This document shows positions 1 to 6,952 of a stretch of DNA of 10,580 nucleotides, in pieces. The translations under genes and the position numbers were made by a program. The stretch spans positions 1 through 10,580 of the forward strand of contig JAKJEU010000033.1 of NCBI GenBank assembly GCA_022705265.1, given 5' to 3'. The DNA comes from Pseudomonadota bacterium. GTDB lineage: Bacteria; Pseudomonadota; Alphaproteobacteria; JAKJEU01. How positions within the stretch are numbered: position 1 is the stretch's first letter; each line of letters starts with the position of its first letter. Below the pieces are notes generated by a model. It made no database searches. It saw only the letters and a list, made by a program, of their open reading frames with translations, and had not been told where the DNA came from.

Positions 1-567
1 GTCAAATTGTTTCATTTTATCGCCAAAGCAAATGACTTCTGCTCTTTTTTCTGGTGGTAAGAGCTTTATCATCTCGATTAAAGAACTTTGAGCTTGTTTT
101 TGAATATTTATAAAACTTTCTGTTTGCTTTGTAAAGAGCTCGTTGATTTTTTCAAAGTTAAGTTCAGGTTTTATAAATTCTTCTTTCAAGGCTTGTTTTA
201 ATTTTAAATCGTCTTCCATGCTTTTTTTGAAACTTTCACGATTTTTATCCATCATGTCTTTTTCAATTTTTTTGACATCTTCGCTTACATTGTTGCAAAA
301 AACACTTTTGAAACCTTTTTTATGGAATTTTTCATGGAAACCTTGGTGCATTTTATTACCATTTTCCATCATGTGTCCCATGGTTCCATCTCTCATCATA
401 TTTCTTTGTTCTTTGTTGTTAAAATGGTGCATTTTTTGTTTGAAAAAGTCCTCTTTTGGACCGTTAAAATATGGACGGTGAAGTGCTTTGCCCGCAAAAA
501 CACCAATCGCAAAAAGGTTTAACGCTACTGATATTGCCAAAATTATATATGTTTTATTGTTGCTCAT
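1..567 (-). CDS. Periplasmic heavy-metal-sensor-like protein (CnrX/Spy-type), partial
   Basis: The reading frame starts at ATG 567-565 and is still open at the left edge (189 codons seen). Seen: a short cytoplasmic start, one membrane segment at about residues 7-25 and a helical, charged periplasmic part. Residues 46-82 hold seven Met and six His in 37 positions, and Cys91 follows. Near the end is LPPEKRAEV (170-178), like the LSPEQRA motif of the Metal_resist / periplasmic heavy-metal-sensor family. Known: such proteins (CnrX in the CnrYXH system) sit in the inner membrane, sense metal or envelope stress, and control an anti-sigma factor. Inferred: this is the input of the sigma triad encoded upstream. 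Its start overlaps the stop of the preceding gene by 14 bases, suggesting translational coupling. The ligand is unknown; Met/His richness fits copper, silver or nickel-like metals but does not prove it. A plain Spy-like chaperone is the alternative. Confidence 0.8.
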   Translation of the reverse strand, partial: MSNNKTYIILAISVALNLFAIGVFAGKALHRPYFNGPKEDFFKQKMHHFNNKEQRNMMRDGTMGHMMENGNKMHQGFHEKFHKKGFKSVFCNNVSEDVKKIEKDMMDKNRESFKKSMEDDLKLKQALKEEFIKPELNFEKINELFTKQTESFINIQKQAQSSLIEMIKLLPPEKRAEVICFGDKMKQFD

Positions 568-847
568 TGATTTTCTCCATTATGTCGTCATACAAAATTA
601 CATTTAAAGCATAATTTTGATATTCGGTTTCAAGATTAATATTTGTATTGGTTTGAGTTGAAAAAAAACCAACCGATATCCCGATAAAGCAAGACAAAAT
701 AAAAGGTATTGCAAGTCGTTTAAAAGAAAAAACAACAACCATGTTCTTTTGCCTTATGTAATTTAAGACATTGTTTTTTACTTTTGCCTCAGACTTGTTA
801 AGCTTACTTTCGTCGATTGTAATTTTTATTAATTCTTTAAAATTCAT
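554..847 (-). CDS. Small single-span membrane protein, probable anti-sigma factor
   Basis: 97 residues. Seen: about 43 N-terminal polar residues, one hydrophobic segment at about 44-63 (from RLAIPF to SVGFF), then a short polar C-terminal part that would lie in the periplasm. No zinc-binding HxxxCxxC motif of ZAS anti-sigma factors is present. Known: in CnrYXH-type systems a small single-span protein of this size (CnrY) binds the ECF sigma factor with its cytoplasmic N-terminal part and is controlled by the periplasmic sensor. Inferred from position: this is the anti-sigma factor, since it lies between the sigma gene (11-base overlap) and the sensor gene (14-base overlap). A strong ribosome binding site, AAAGGAG at 857-863, sits 9 bases upstream of the ATG and fixes the start. 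Sequence similarity alone does not identify it. Confidence 0.7.
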   Translation of the reverse strand: MNFKELIKITIDESKLNKSEAKVKNNVLNYIRQKNMVVVFSFKRLAIPFILSCFIGISVGFFSTQTNTNINLETEYQNYALNVILYDDIMEKINEQQ

Positions 848-1391
848 AATCTATTACTCCTTTAAGCTTTGTTTTTATATTTTGTTTTGCTCGTGATAAA
901 AGTGATTCATACGCTTTTATAGAAACATTCATGATTGTCGAGGCCTCAATTTGGGGGATTTCTTCATAATAATTAAGGATTAAAGCTTCCTTTTGTCTTA
1001 TTGGCAATCCATCTAAGGCCTTTGTTATTATGGTTTTTAATTCTTGGGTTTCAATTTTTTCAAAAGAGCTTTCGGTATCTTCTTTTATTTCAAAATCGTC
1101 AAGATTGTCGAAACGATTATGTTTTTTTAAAAAATCCATCGCTTTGTTGTGTAAAACGGTGAAAAACCAAGGCTTAAAACTTTCTCCTTTTAAATTAAAA
1201 TCTTTAACATTTTCATAAAACTTTATAAAAGTATCTTGAACAATATCTTCGGCGTTGCTTATGTCGTTTAACAATTTATATACGAAATTAATACCGCTTT
1301 TATTGTATCGTTCAAGCAAGATTTCAAACGATTTTATATCATTTGATTGCTTTATATCTTCTATAAGTTCTTTGTCATTTTTCTGTTTCAT
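837..1391 (-). CDS. ECF-family RNA polymerase sigma factor
   Basis: 184 residues, normal for an ECF (sigma-70 group 4) factor. Seen: region 2 with AEDIVQDTFIKFYE at 47-60 (core RNA polymerase binding) and FKPWFFTVLHNKAMDFLKK at 72-90 (-10 melting and recognition), an acidic linker at about 95-120, then region 4 at about 124-175 with LPIRQKEALILNYYEE and a helix-turn-helix ending SLLSRAKQNIKTKL (-35 recognition). No extra C-terminal domain is present. It is the first gene of a minus-strand operon with the putative anti-sigma factor and periplasmic sensor, whose arrangement implies release of the sigma factor by an envelope signal. Such operons are usually autoregulated, but no clear promoter motif was found. 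The region before the ATG has no strong Shine-Dalgarno sequence, so translation may be weak or nearly leaderless. Target genes are not visible in the window. Confidence 0.93.
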   Translation of the reverse strand: MKQKNDKELIEDIKQSNDIKSFEILLERYNKSGINFVYKLLNDISNAEDIVQDTFIKFYENVKDFNLKGESFKPWFFTVLHNKAMDFLKKHNRFDNLDDFEIKEDTESSFEKIETQELKTIITKALDGLPIRQKEALILNYYEEIPQIEASTIMNVSIKAYESLLSRAKQNIKTKLKGVIDYEF

Positions 1392-1499
1392 GTACTTATA
1401 ACGATTAAAGAATGAGTTAACCTTCGTTTTTATTAAAAAAAATTTAAAAAAATGTGGTAAAGTTTTTTTATTACAAAATAATTATATAAGAATAAAGAT
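1392..1499. promoter_or_regulatory. Divergent intergenic region between the sigma operon and the plus-strand operon
   Basis: These 108 bases separate two divergently transcribed genes, so promoters for both should lie here. The right half is almost pure A/T, with an A-tract block at about 1431-1452 and TATATA/TATAAG at 1483-1490 that could serve as a -10 element for the plus-strand gene. No matching -35 box at the usual spacing was found. On the minus strand CGTTAT at 1398-1403 resembles an ECF -10 element, but it would place transcription initiation almost at the ATG. The assignment rests mainly on gene layout. Confidence 0.35.
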
Positions 1500-2252
1500 A
1501 TGTTTAAAGTAAGAAAAGAAAAATTTATCGAATCGTTTAAAGAACATTCAAAACTAAGCAATAAAGATGCATCACCTTTTATTAATGCTTTGATATATGG
1601 GCTTAGTTTTTCAAATCTTGGAAGGGCTCTTTATTCTTGGAAAAGCGAGATTTTGAATGCTTTGTTAGACAGTGCGGATAAAAAAGACAAAGGTCATGTA
1701 ACCGAACTTATGAGCGAATTTATTTCGGAAAAAATCAAATTAGATGAGTTTTGTATAATTTTAGATAGCATCGTAAATGAGCAAGTCCAAGAATCGCAAG
1801 AAATAAAGGAAATTCTTAAAAATAAATATGCAATTTTAAGAGCAAAGGCGGTTGATTATTCGGATTTAAAAGTATTTGCGGTGGTGACAATAAACGAAGA
1901 AATTAAAAAAGAAATTTTAAATATTTCAAAAAAGTCAAAAGAACATAAAATGCCACTGCCTTTTTTGTTAAATATACCTTGTTTTTTTATTAATTTGGAT
2001 AACGTAGAAGAGGAAAAAGAGGATTTAGAAGAAATTTTTATTGAGGAGGAAAAATTTTCTTCGCTTTTATCTTATGAAGGACTTCCTTTTTTAATAAAAG
2101 ATGCTTTTTTAAACGAGGAAAAGGAAGAAATAATCGATTACTTTTTAATGATAGATGAAAATTGTTTTATATACATTTTAATAAAAGCCTTTGATAAACA
2201 AGGAAATAAAGTTATAATTGTCAGCAATAAATTAAATGTTATGTCTTTATAA
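1500..2252 (+). CDS. Hypothetical protein, 250 residues, probably cytoplasmic
   Basis: I do not recognise this protein. Seen: no signal peptide or clear membrane span; a predicted helical N-terminal half (1-150) rich in Lys and Glu; a very acidic stretch at about 168-185 (EEEKEDLEEIFIEEE with flanks); and a C-terminal part (about 196-245) with alternating hydrophobic residues suggesting beta strands (FLMIDENCFIYILIKAF, VIIVSN). No catalytic motif stands out. The ATG at 1500 has only a weak A-rich ribosome binding site (AATAAAG). It is the first gene of the plus-strand run, 8 bases ahead of the TPR lipoprotein gene, so the two are probably co-transcribed. Base composition is like its neighbours, with no sign of transfer. 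The continuous frame and tight spacing support a real gene; function is unknown. Confidence 0.75.
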   Translation: MFKVRKEKFIESFKEHSKLSNKDASPFINALIYGLSFSNLGRALYSWKSEILNALLDSADKKDKGHVTELMSEFISEKIKLDEFCIILDSIVNEQVQESQEIKEILKNKYAILRAKAVDYSDLKVFAVVTINEEIKKEILNISKKSKEHKMPLPFLLNIPCFFINLDNVEEEKEDLEEIFIEEEKFSSLLSYEGLPFLIKDAFLNEEKEEIIDYFLMIDENCFIYILIKAFDKQGNKVIIVSNKLNVMSL

Positions 2253-2260
2253 GGTTTTTT

Positions 2261-4009
2261 ATGAAAAAATTGATTTTATTACTTTTGTTAGCTTCTTGTT
2301 CGACTGTTAATGTTGAAAAAAATGGTCGTGGTGTAAGTCCAATAAACCAAGATTATGGAAGCTTTTTGGTATCTCAATATGCTTTTTTAGAAAGAAACCC
2401 AAAAGATTCAGTGACTTATATTAAAGAGGCTTTGAAAAAAGACCCTGATAATATGACTTTGATAAAGGATGCTTATAAATATCTTGCTTTGTCTGGGGAT
2501 ATTAAAAATTCGGCCTTTTATTCTGAAATTGTTTTAAAAGATGAGCCTAAAATATTTCTTCCATCATATATTTTGATTACGGAAAAAATAAAGCAAGGTG
2601 ATTATGAAAAGGCTCTTGAAATTATAAGCGGTCTTGATGATTTGGATTATAATCTTTATATCAAGCCTTTTGTTATGGCTTGGATTTATCAAAAACTTGG
2701 CGATTATGAAAAAGCTTATTTGACACTTGACATATTAAAACAAGAAAAAGTTTTTGGTGCAATTTACAATTTTAACATGGCTATGCTTAAAGAAAGCGAA
2801 GGAAAAATGGACGAAGCAAAAACTCATTATATGAGTGCTTTGACAAATACTTCGGGACTTTCTTTGACGGCAGTTAAAATTATTGGAAGATTTTTGAAAA
2901 ATAACGGTGATGAAGGTTTATCAGAAGAAATAAGAAAAAAATATCGTGATATTAATCCGTTAATAAATGATGAGGTTAAGGTTACTTATGACAATTTGCC
3001 TGAAATCGGTTATAAATATGCAATAGCCGAAGTTTATTTTGGATTTGCTTCTATCGTTCCGTTGCAAGATATGTATCACAGCGATTTTGCAACAACTTTT
3101 TATAATCTTTCTTTGTATATGTATCCTGAATTTTCTTTGGCTAAGATGTTTTTGGCGGATAATTTGACTTATGAAAATGAAATTAATGATGCAAATGCTT
3201 TGTATCTTTCTTTGGGTAAAGAAGATGAGTTTTATATCGCTTCAAGATTAAAGCTTGGCCATAATTTGGCAAAACTTGAAAAACTTGAAGAAGCTAAAAA
3301 GATATTCGAAGAATTAGCTTGGGAATATAAAAATATTGTCGAGCCATATATGGAACTTGGCGATATTTACAGATTTAGGGGCGATTTTAAAAATGCTTTA
3401 AAATCATATGATTTAGCGTTAAAAAGAATGGATAAAAAGCATGGGGCTTATTTTGTTATTCTTTATAACAAAGGAATTTGTTTAGAAAGGCTTAAAAGAT
3501 GGGGCGAGGCGGAAAAAGTTTTATTAGAAGCTTTGTCTTTGAATCCTGATAATCCTTATATTTTAAATTATCTTGGTTATTGTTGGATTGACAGAGGGAT
3601 TAATTTCGAAAAATCCTATGAAATGATTAAAAAAGCATTTTCACTCGCAAAAGAAGATGGTCATATCGCAGATAGCCTTGCTTGGGCTTATTACTTAGCG
3701 GGAGATTATGAAAAAGCCTTGATATATATGGAATATGCTTTGTCTTTGGAGCCGTCAAATTCAATTATAATTGACCATTTAGGCGATATTTATTGGGAAT
3801 TGCAAAGAAAAAATGAAGCAAGATATCAATGGTCTAAGGCTTTGGAACTTAATGTCGATTTGGAAGAAAAAGACAGAATTAATATCGGCAAAAAACTTAA
3901 ATATGGTAAGTCTAAGAATATCCCTAAGTTCAAAATTAAAGAAGAGCCTAAAAAAGAGGTGAAAAAAGAAATAAAACCAAAAAAAAGTAAGAAAGTCGAT
4001 AAAAAATAA
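2261..4009 (+). CDS. TPR-repeat outer-membrane-type lipoprotein
   Basis: 582 residues. Seen: a lipoprotein signal peptide (MKKLILLLLLASC) with lipobox L-A-S-C and Cys13 as the predicted lipidated residue; then many tetratricopeptide-like helical hairpins, clearest at about 113-157 (GDYEKALE, GDYEKAYL), 361-388 (YMELGDIYRFRGDFKNAL), 397-432, 436-464, 470-496 (GDYEKALIYMEYAL) and 503-530; then a Lys-rich tail at 555-582 built of KKE and KKS runs. Known: TPR lipoproteins act as scaffolds for envelope protein complexes. Inferred: it lies in the periplasm, attached to a membrane. The basic tail might touch nucleic acid, peptidoglycan or acidic lipids, but this is a guess. A TPR gene just before ispE is a recurring alphaproteobacterial arrangement. 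AAGG (2251-2254), overlapping the preceding stop, is its ribosome binding site. Its stop shares one base with the ispE start (TAATG). Confidence 0.88.
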   Translation: MKKLILLLLLASCSTVNVEKNGRGVSPINQDYGSFLVSQYAFLERNPKDSVTYIKEALKKDPDNMTLIKDAYKYLALSGDIKNSAFYSEIVLKDEPKIFLPSYILITEKIKQGDYEKALEIISGLDDLDYNLYIKPFVMAWIYQKLGDYEKAYLTLDILKQEKVFGAIYNFNMAMLKESEGKMDEAKTHYMSALTNTSGLSLTAVKIIGRFLKNNGDEGLSEEIRKKYRDINPLINDEVKVTYDNLPEIGYKYAIAEVYFGFASIVPLQDMYHSDFATTFYNLSLYMYPEFSLAKMFLADNLTYENEINDANALYLSLGKEDEFYIASRLKLGHNLAKLEKLEEAKKIFEELAWEYKNIVEPYMELGDIYRFRGDFKNALKSYDLALKRMDKKHGAYFVILYNKGICLERLKRWGEAEKVLLEALSLNPDNPYILNYLGYCWIDRGINFEKSYEMIKKAFSLAKEDGHIADSLAWAYYLAGDYEKALIYMEYALSLEPSNSIIIDHLGDIYWELQRKNEARYQWSKALELNVDLEEKDRINIGKKLKYGKSKNIPKFKIKEEPKKEVKKEIKPKKSKKVDKK

Positions 4010-4851
4010 TGAGCTTTGAGAGAGTTGTAAAAAAAGCATATTCAAAGATTAATCTTTATCTTCATGTTACTGGAAAAGACGAAAAAGGTTATCATTTATT
4101 AGATAGCCTTTTTGTTTTTTCTGATATTTGTGATGAAGTTGAAATTTTTAAAACGGATAAAGATAAAATCGAATTTAAAGTCGAAGGCGAGTTTAAACAA
4201 GATGTCCCAGAAGATGATAACAATCTTGTTATAAAAATTTGCCATGCCGTTGGGGTTAAATCTAATCTTAAAATTGTTTTGCATAAAAATCTGCCTGTAT
4301 CTTCGGGAATTGGAGGAGGTTCGGCGGATGCTGGTGCTACTTTGCGAGGCTTGGTTGAACTTTTTGATTTAAAATTTTCGAATGAAGAAATTATCGAAAT
4401 CGCAAAAAGTATAGGAGCAGATATCCCAGCTTGTTATTTCAGTCAATCCAGTATTGTAAATGGAATTGGCGAAAAAATTACGAACTTTCCGTTGAGAAAA
4501 AAATATAAGATATTGTTGATTAATTCTTTGATAAAAATTTTAACCAAGGATATTTTCAAAATCGGTGTTAAAAATTTCAGTCAAAAGGCAAACTTAAAGG
4601 GAGAAGATTTGATTTTGGAATTAAAAGCAACAAAAAATGATTTGCTTGCTCCTGCTTTGACTTTGGTGCCTTTGTTAAATGACATTTTATATGATTTGAA
4701 AAATATCAAAGGTTGTCTTTATTCAAATATGTCGGGAAGTGGGGCGACTTGTTTTGCTTTGTTTGAAAATGATTGTGATTTACAAAAAGCTTATGATACT
4801 TTAAAAAATAAATATGAAAATTATTGGATAAAATCAGGGAATATAGTATGA
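4009..4851 (+). CDS. ispE: 4-diphosphocytidyl-2-C-methyl-D-erythritol kinase
   Basis: 280 residues, the usual length. It phosphorylates CDP-methylerythritol with ATP in the cytoplasmic MEP (non-mevalonate) isoprenoid pathway. Seen: the N-terminal substrate motif YSKINLYLHV (11-20) with Lys13 in the place of catalytic Lys10 of E. coli IspE; the GHMP kinase ATP loop LPVSSGIGGGSADAGATL (95-112); GADIPACYF (136-144) with Asp138 in the place of catalytic Asp141; and the C-terminal GHMP motif MSGSGATCFALF. All key residues are present. Translation is coupled to the TPR gene upstream (TAATG overlap) and to the phosphoesterase gene downstream (ATGA overlap). This is a strong assignment and shows that isoprenoid precursors are made by the MEP route. 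Confidence 0.96.
   Translation: MSFERVVKKAYSKINLYLHVTGKDEKGYHLLDSLFVFSDICDEVEIFKTDKDKIEFKVEGEFKQDVPEDDNNLVIKICHAVGVKSNLKIVLHKNLPVSSGIGGGSADAGATLRGLVELFDLKFSNEEIIEIAKSIGADIPACYFSQSSIVNGIGEKITNFPLRKKYKILLINSLIKILTKDIFKIGVKNFSQKANLKGEDLILELKATKNDLLAPALTLVPLLNDILYDLKNIKGCLYSNMSGSGATCFALFENDCDLQKAYDTLKNKYENYWIKSGNIV
4836..4840 (+). promoter_or_regulatory. Ribosome binding site fixing the start of the phosphoesterase gene
   Basis: AGGGA lies inside the 3' end of ispE, seven bases before ATG 4848. This supports 4848 over the longer frame from 4824. Confidence 0.6.
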
Positions 4852-5651
4852 AAATTTTAATGTTAGGTGATGTAGTTGGAAAAGTTGGAAGAGACATTTT
4901 AATAAATAATATGCCGATATTAAGGCGCGATTTAAACCCTGATTTTATTATTGTTAATGGTGAAAATGCTTCACATGGTTATGGGATTACTCCATCAATT
5001 TGCCAAAGTTTTTTCGAAGTTGGCGTTGATGTGGTTACGACGGGTAACCATGTATGGGACAGAAAAGAAATTGTTGAAATACTTTTAAACGATAAAAGAG
5101 TTTTAAGACCTTTGAATCTTGCAAAGGATTCAATCGGAAGAGGTTATAGTATTTATGAAAAAAATGGCAAAAAAATTGCGGTAATGCTGGTTTTGGGTAA
5201 TATTTTTATGTCTCCTGCTGGGCTTGCTTCGGACAGTGTTTTGGATGTGATGAAATATTTAAGATTAAAGGAAAATGTAGATGCCATAGTCGTTGATTTT
5301 CATGCCGATGCAACCAGCGAAAAATATTGTATGGGGCATCTTTTAGATGGAAGAGTAACCTTGGTTGCGGGAACTCATACTCATATTCCGACGGCTGATT
5401 TACACATTTTGGAAAAAGGAACAGCATTCATTTGTGATTTAGGAATGTGTGGTTGTTATGATTCGGTTATTGGAATGAAAAAAGATGGACCTGTTGCTCG
5501 TTTTACCAATTCTATAAACTCACACCGCTTTGAACCTGCCTCTGGAAATGGCACAATTTGCGGGGTTTTGGTTGAAACTGAAGATAAGACTGGACTTGCA
5601 AAAAATGTTAAGCAAGTCATATACGGGGCGACTTTAAAGACGACTATTTAA
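4848..5651 (+). CDS. YmdB-family (TIGR00282) metallophosphoesterase
   Basis: 267 residues from the preferred ATG at 4848, matching the family length (about 265). Seen: the dimetal site residues of the YmdB fold in order: Asp8 (MLGDVVG), Glu39-Asn40 (VNGENASHG), Asn67-His68 (TTGNHVWD), His152 (DFHAD), His177 and His179 (GTHTHIPTAD); the TSEKYCMGHLLDGRV segment is also typical. Known: Bacillus YmdB hydrolyses 2',3'-cyclic nucleotides and affects biofilm and RNA turnover; the physiological substrate in alphaproteobacteria is not established. Start choice: an in-frame ATG at 4824 would add eight residues (MDKIREYS), but 4848 has AGGGA (4836-4840) seven bases upstream, forms an ATGA overlap with ispE, and begins at the first beta strand as in homologues. 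The stop overlaps the convergent gene by four bases. Confidence 0.94.
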   Translation: MKILMLGDVVGKVGRDILINNMPILRRDLNPDFIIVNGENASHGYGITPSICQSFFEVGVDVVTTGNHVWDRKEIVEILLNDKRVLRPLNLAKDSIGRGYSIYEKNGKKIAVMLVLGNIFMSPAGLASDSVLDVMKYLRLKENVDAIVVDFHADATSEKYCMGHLLDGRVTLVAGTHTHIPTADLHILEKGTAFICDLGMCGCYDSVIGMKKDGPVARFTNSINSHRFEPASGNGTICGVLVETEDKTGLAKNVKQVIYGATLKTTI

Positions 5652-5890
5652 GAATGTTTTTTTAAAAATTTCATGGCTTCGTCTTTGTTTTCGATAAAAA
5701 GCTCGGCTTCTTTTTTTGAAATGTTTTTTACGGTTGGAAAATGTTCTTCCTTGGTATTTTTGTCATCGATTATGATTTTGTAATCATCTTCGACATAAAG
5801 TTTTTTGACAATAACATAATCTTTGCATTCATAAAAAACCTTTGCAGATTTTAGGTCTTTTAAAACATCTTTATTAAGGCTGTCTTCCAT
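5648..5890 (-). CDS. Small hypothetical protein, 80 residues
   Basis: I do not recognise it. Seen: a charged soluble protein (Lys, Asp and Glu rich) without signal peptide or membrane span. Residues about 17-45 alternate hydrophobic and polar residues as in a small beta sheet (KVFYEC, YVIVKKLYV, YKIIID), and the end (57-79) reads as one amphipathic helix (ISKKEAELFIENKDEAMKFLKK). A strong ribosome binding site (AGGAG at 5896-5900) sits five bases before the ATG, which supports a real gene. It is the last of three minus-strand genes, eight bases after the stop of the broken epimerase gene, and converges with the phosphoesterase gene, overlapping it by four bases. Its frame is intact although the gene before it is broken, so its function may be independent of the epimerase. 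Confidence 0.7.
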   Translation of the reverse strand: MEDSLNKDVLKDLKSAKVFYECKDYVIVKKLYVEDDYKIIIDDKNTKEEHFPTVKNISKKEAELFIENKDEAMKFLKKHS

Positions 5891-5895
5891 AGTTT

Positions 5896-5900
5896 CTCCT
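5896..5900 (-). promoter_or_regulatory. Strong ribosome binding site of the 80-residue protein
   Basis: AGGAG on the minus strand, five bases before the ATG and overlapping the TAG stop of the epimerase gene. This layout is typical of translational coupling and is the main evidence that the small gene is expressed. Confidence 0.6.
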
Positions 5901-6952
5901 ATCCTATAAAAAATCGGCGTTTCTTTTCTTGCTTATGATTTACAAGAAACCATTCAATCATTTCGGAAAAACCAATAAAAGTAGGATAAGGAGCTTTAAA
6001 GCCAGTTTTTAAAATATCATTATCATCTATTTCCATTTGGTTTTGAATCCAGCTATGAGAGCTAAGGTTCATGTACGATGCAAGTTTTAGTCCTTTTAAC
6101 GGTACCTTAACAAGCCTTACTTTTTTATCCATAAGTTCGGCAAGACGATATATAATTTCATTAAGTCTAAAACTTTCAGCATCCTTTACCATGAATACTT
6201 TATTTTCAGACTTATTATTAAGCATAAGGAATCTTATTGATGCAGTCAAGTTTCTTACATAAATAAGATTTCTAATATTATTTTCATTGACATAAGGGAT
6301 TTTTATCTCTTTTGCGATTTCTTTAAGCAAAGACAATATAATTCCATCGGCATTTGCCCCATAAATCGAGGGAGTTCTAAGAATTGTATAACTCATTTTC
6401 GAATCAAGACATATTTTTTTTAATGCTTCTTCGGCTTCCCATTTTGAAACGGCAAAAGCGGTTTTTGGGTGAGGTGTGTCAAGTGGAGAGAATTTTTTAC
6501 CTTCTGAACTTTCGCCATTAACTTTGGAACTGGAAAGGAGGATGAATTGCTTTACCCCGATTTTAGAAGCATAGGAGGCGAGATTTATGACCCCATCACG
6601 GTTGATTTTTTTAAAAAGTAAGTTATCTTTTTTGTCTTTTATTTCGTTAATTTGTTGAAGATGGATTATTACATCAGGAACTCGATTATTTTTGAAAAAA
6701 CTTTCCCAATTAGTTTTGTTATCAATTTCAACATTGGTATATTTGACAACAGGAACGATAAACTTTATAACCACTGTTGACTAATTCTTGGCAAAGAGGA
6801 TATCCCACAAAGCCTCCTGCACCTGTTACCATAACCGAAATTTTTGAAAGCTCGGTAACATCGTTTATCAAGGATTGATTACGATTTATAACTTCGGCTC
6901 TTTTTCTTGTGCCAACTCTTCCCGAGCTTTTTTCATAACTATTTTTCATCAT
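5899..6952 (-). pseudogene. NAD-dependent epimerase/dehydratase (WbpV-like extended SDR), frameshifted
   Basis: Two overlapping frames form one protein. The first (6952 to 6728) carries the Rossmann loop VTGAGGFVG at residues 42-50 and runs to GYKV. The second (continuing to 5899) resumes with IVPVVKYTNVEID, TNWESFF, DVIIHL, LLSSSKVNGE and LRTPSIYGANADG, the normal order for an extended SDR sugar-nucleotide epimerase. Dropping one base from AAA at 6760-6762 (TTT on the coding strand) joins them into a frame of about 350 residues. The span of 1054 bases is one more than a multiple of three. The catalytic YxxxK motif reads FAVSK, so Tyr is replaced by Phe. About 37 residues precede the first beta strand, longer than usual. 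Its start overlaps the WecA-like gene by 14 bases. Known: this family makes or converts UDP-sugars for surface glycans. Inferred: a pseudogene in decay, or an intact gene with a sequencing error. Confidence 0.85.

Noticed and set aside
143..481. Open frame of 112 codons on the plus strand
   Set aside because: It is antisense to the sensor gene on the minus strand, which has a convincing membrane anchor, family motif and operon context. The Phe/Ser/Leu-rich translation is typical of an antisense shadow.
1392..1430. Possible ECF-type autoregulatory promoter (CGAAGG, 17 bases, CGTT) before the sigma gene
   Set aside because: The -35 match is poor and the implied transcription start falls at the ATG, so I did not list it as a promoter element.
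1431..1475. Very A/T-rich tract that might be an origin or attachment site
   Set aside because: No DnaA boxes, direct repeats or integrase gene were seen; it is explained by low genomic G+C and a divergent promoter region.
4824..4847. Upstream in-frame start for the phosphoesterase adding eight residues
   Set aside because: ATG 4848 has the better ribosome site, forms an ATGA overlap with ispE and matches the family N-terminus.
5645..5670. Possible bidirectional terminator at the convergent gene ends (T-run then A-run)
   Set aside because: The T and A runs lie within the coding end of the 80-residue gene and form no GC-containing hairpin.
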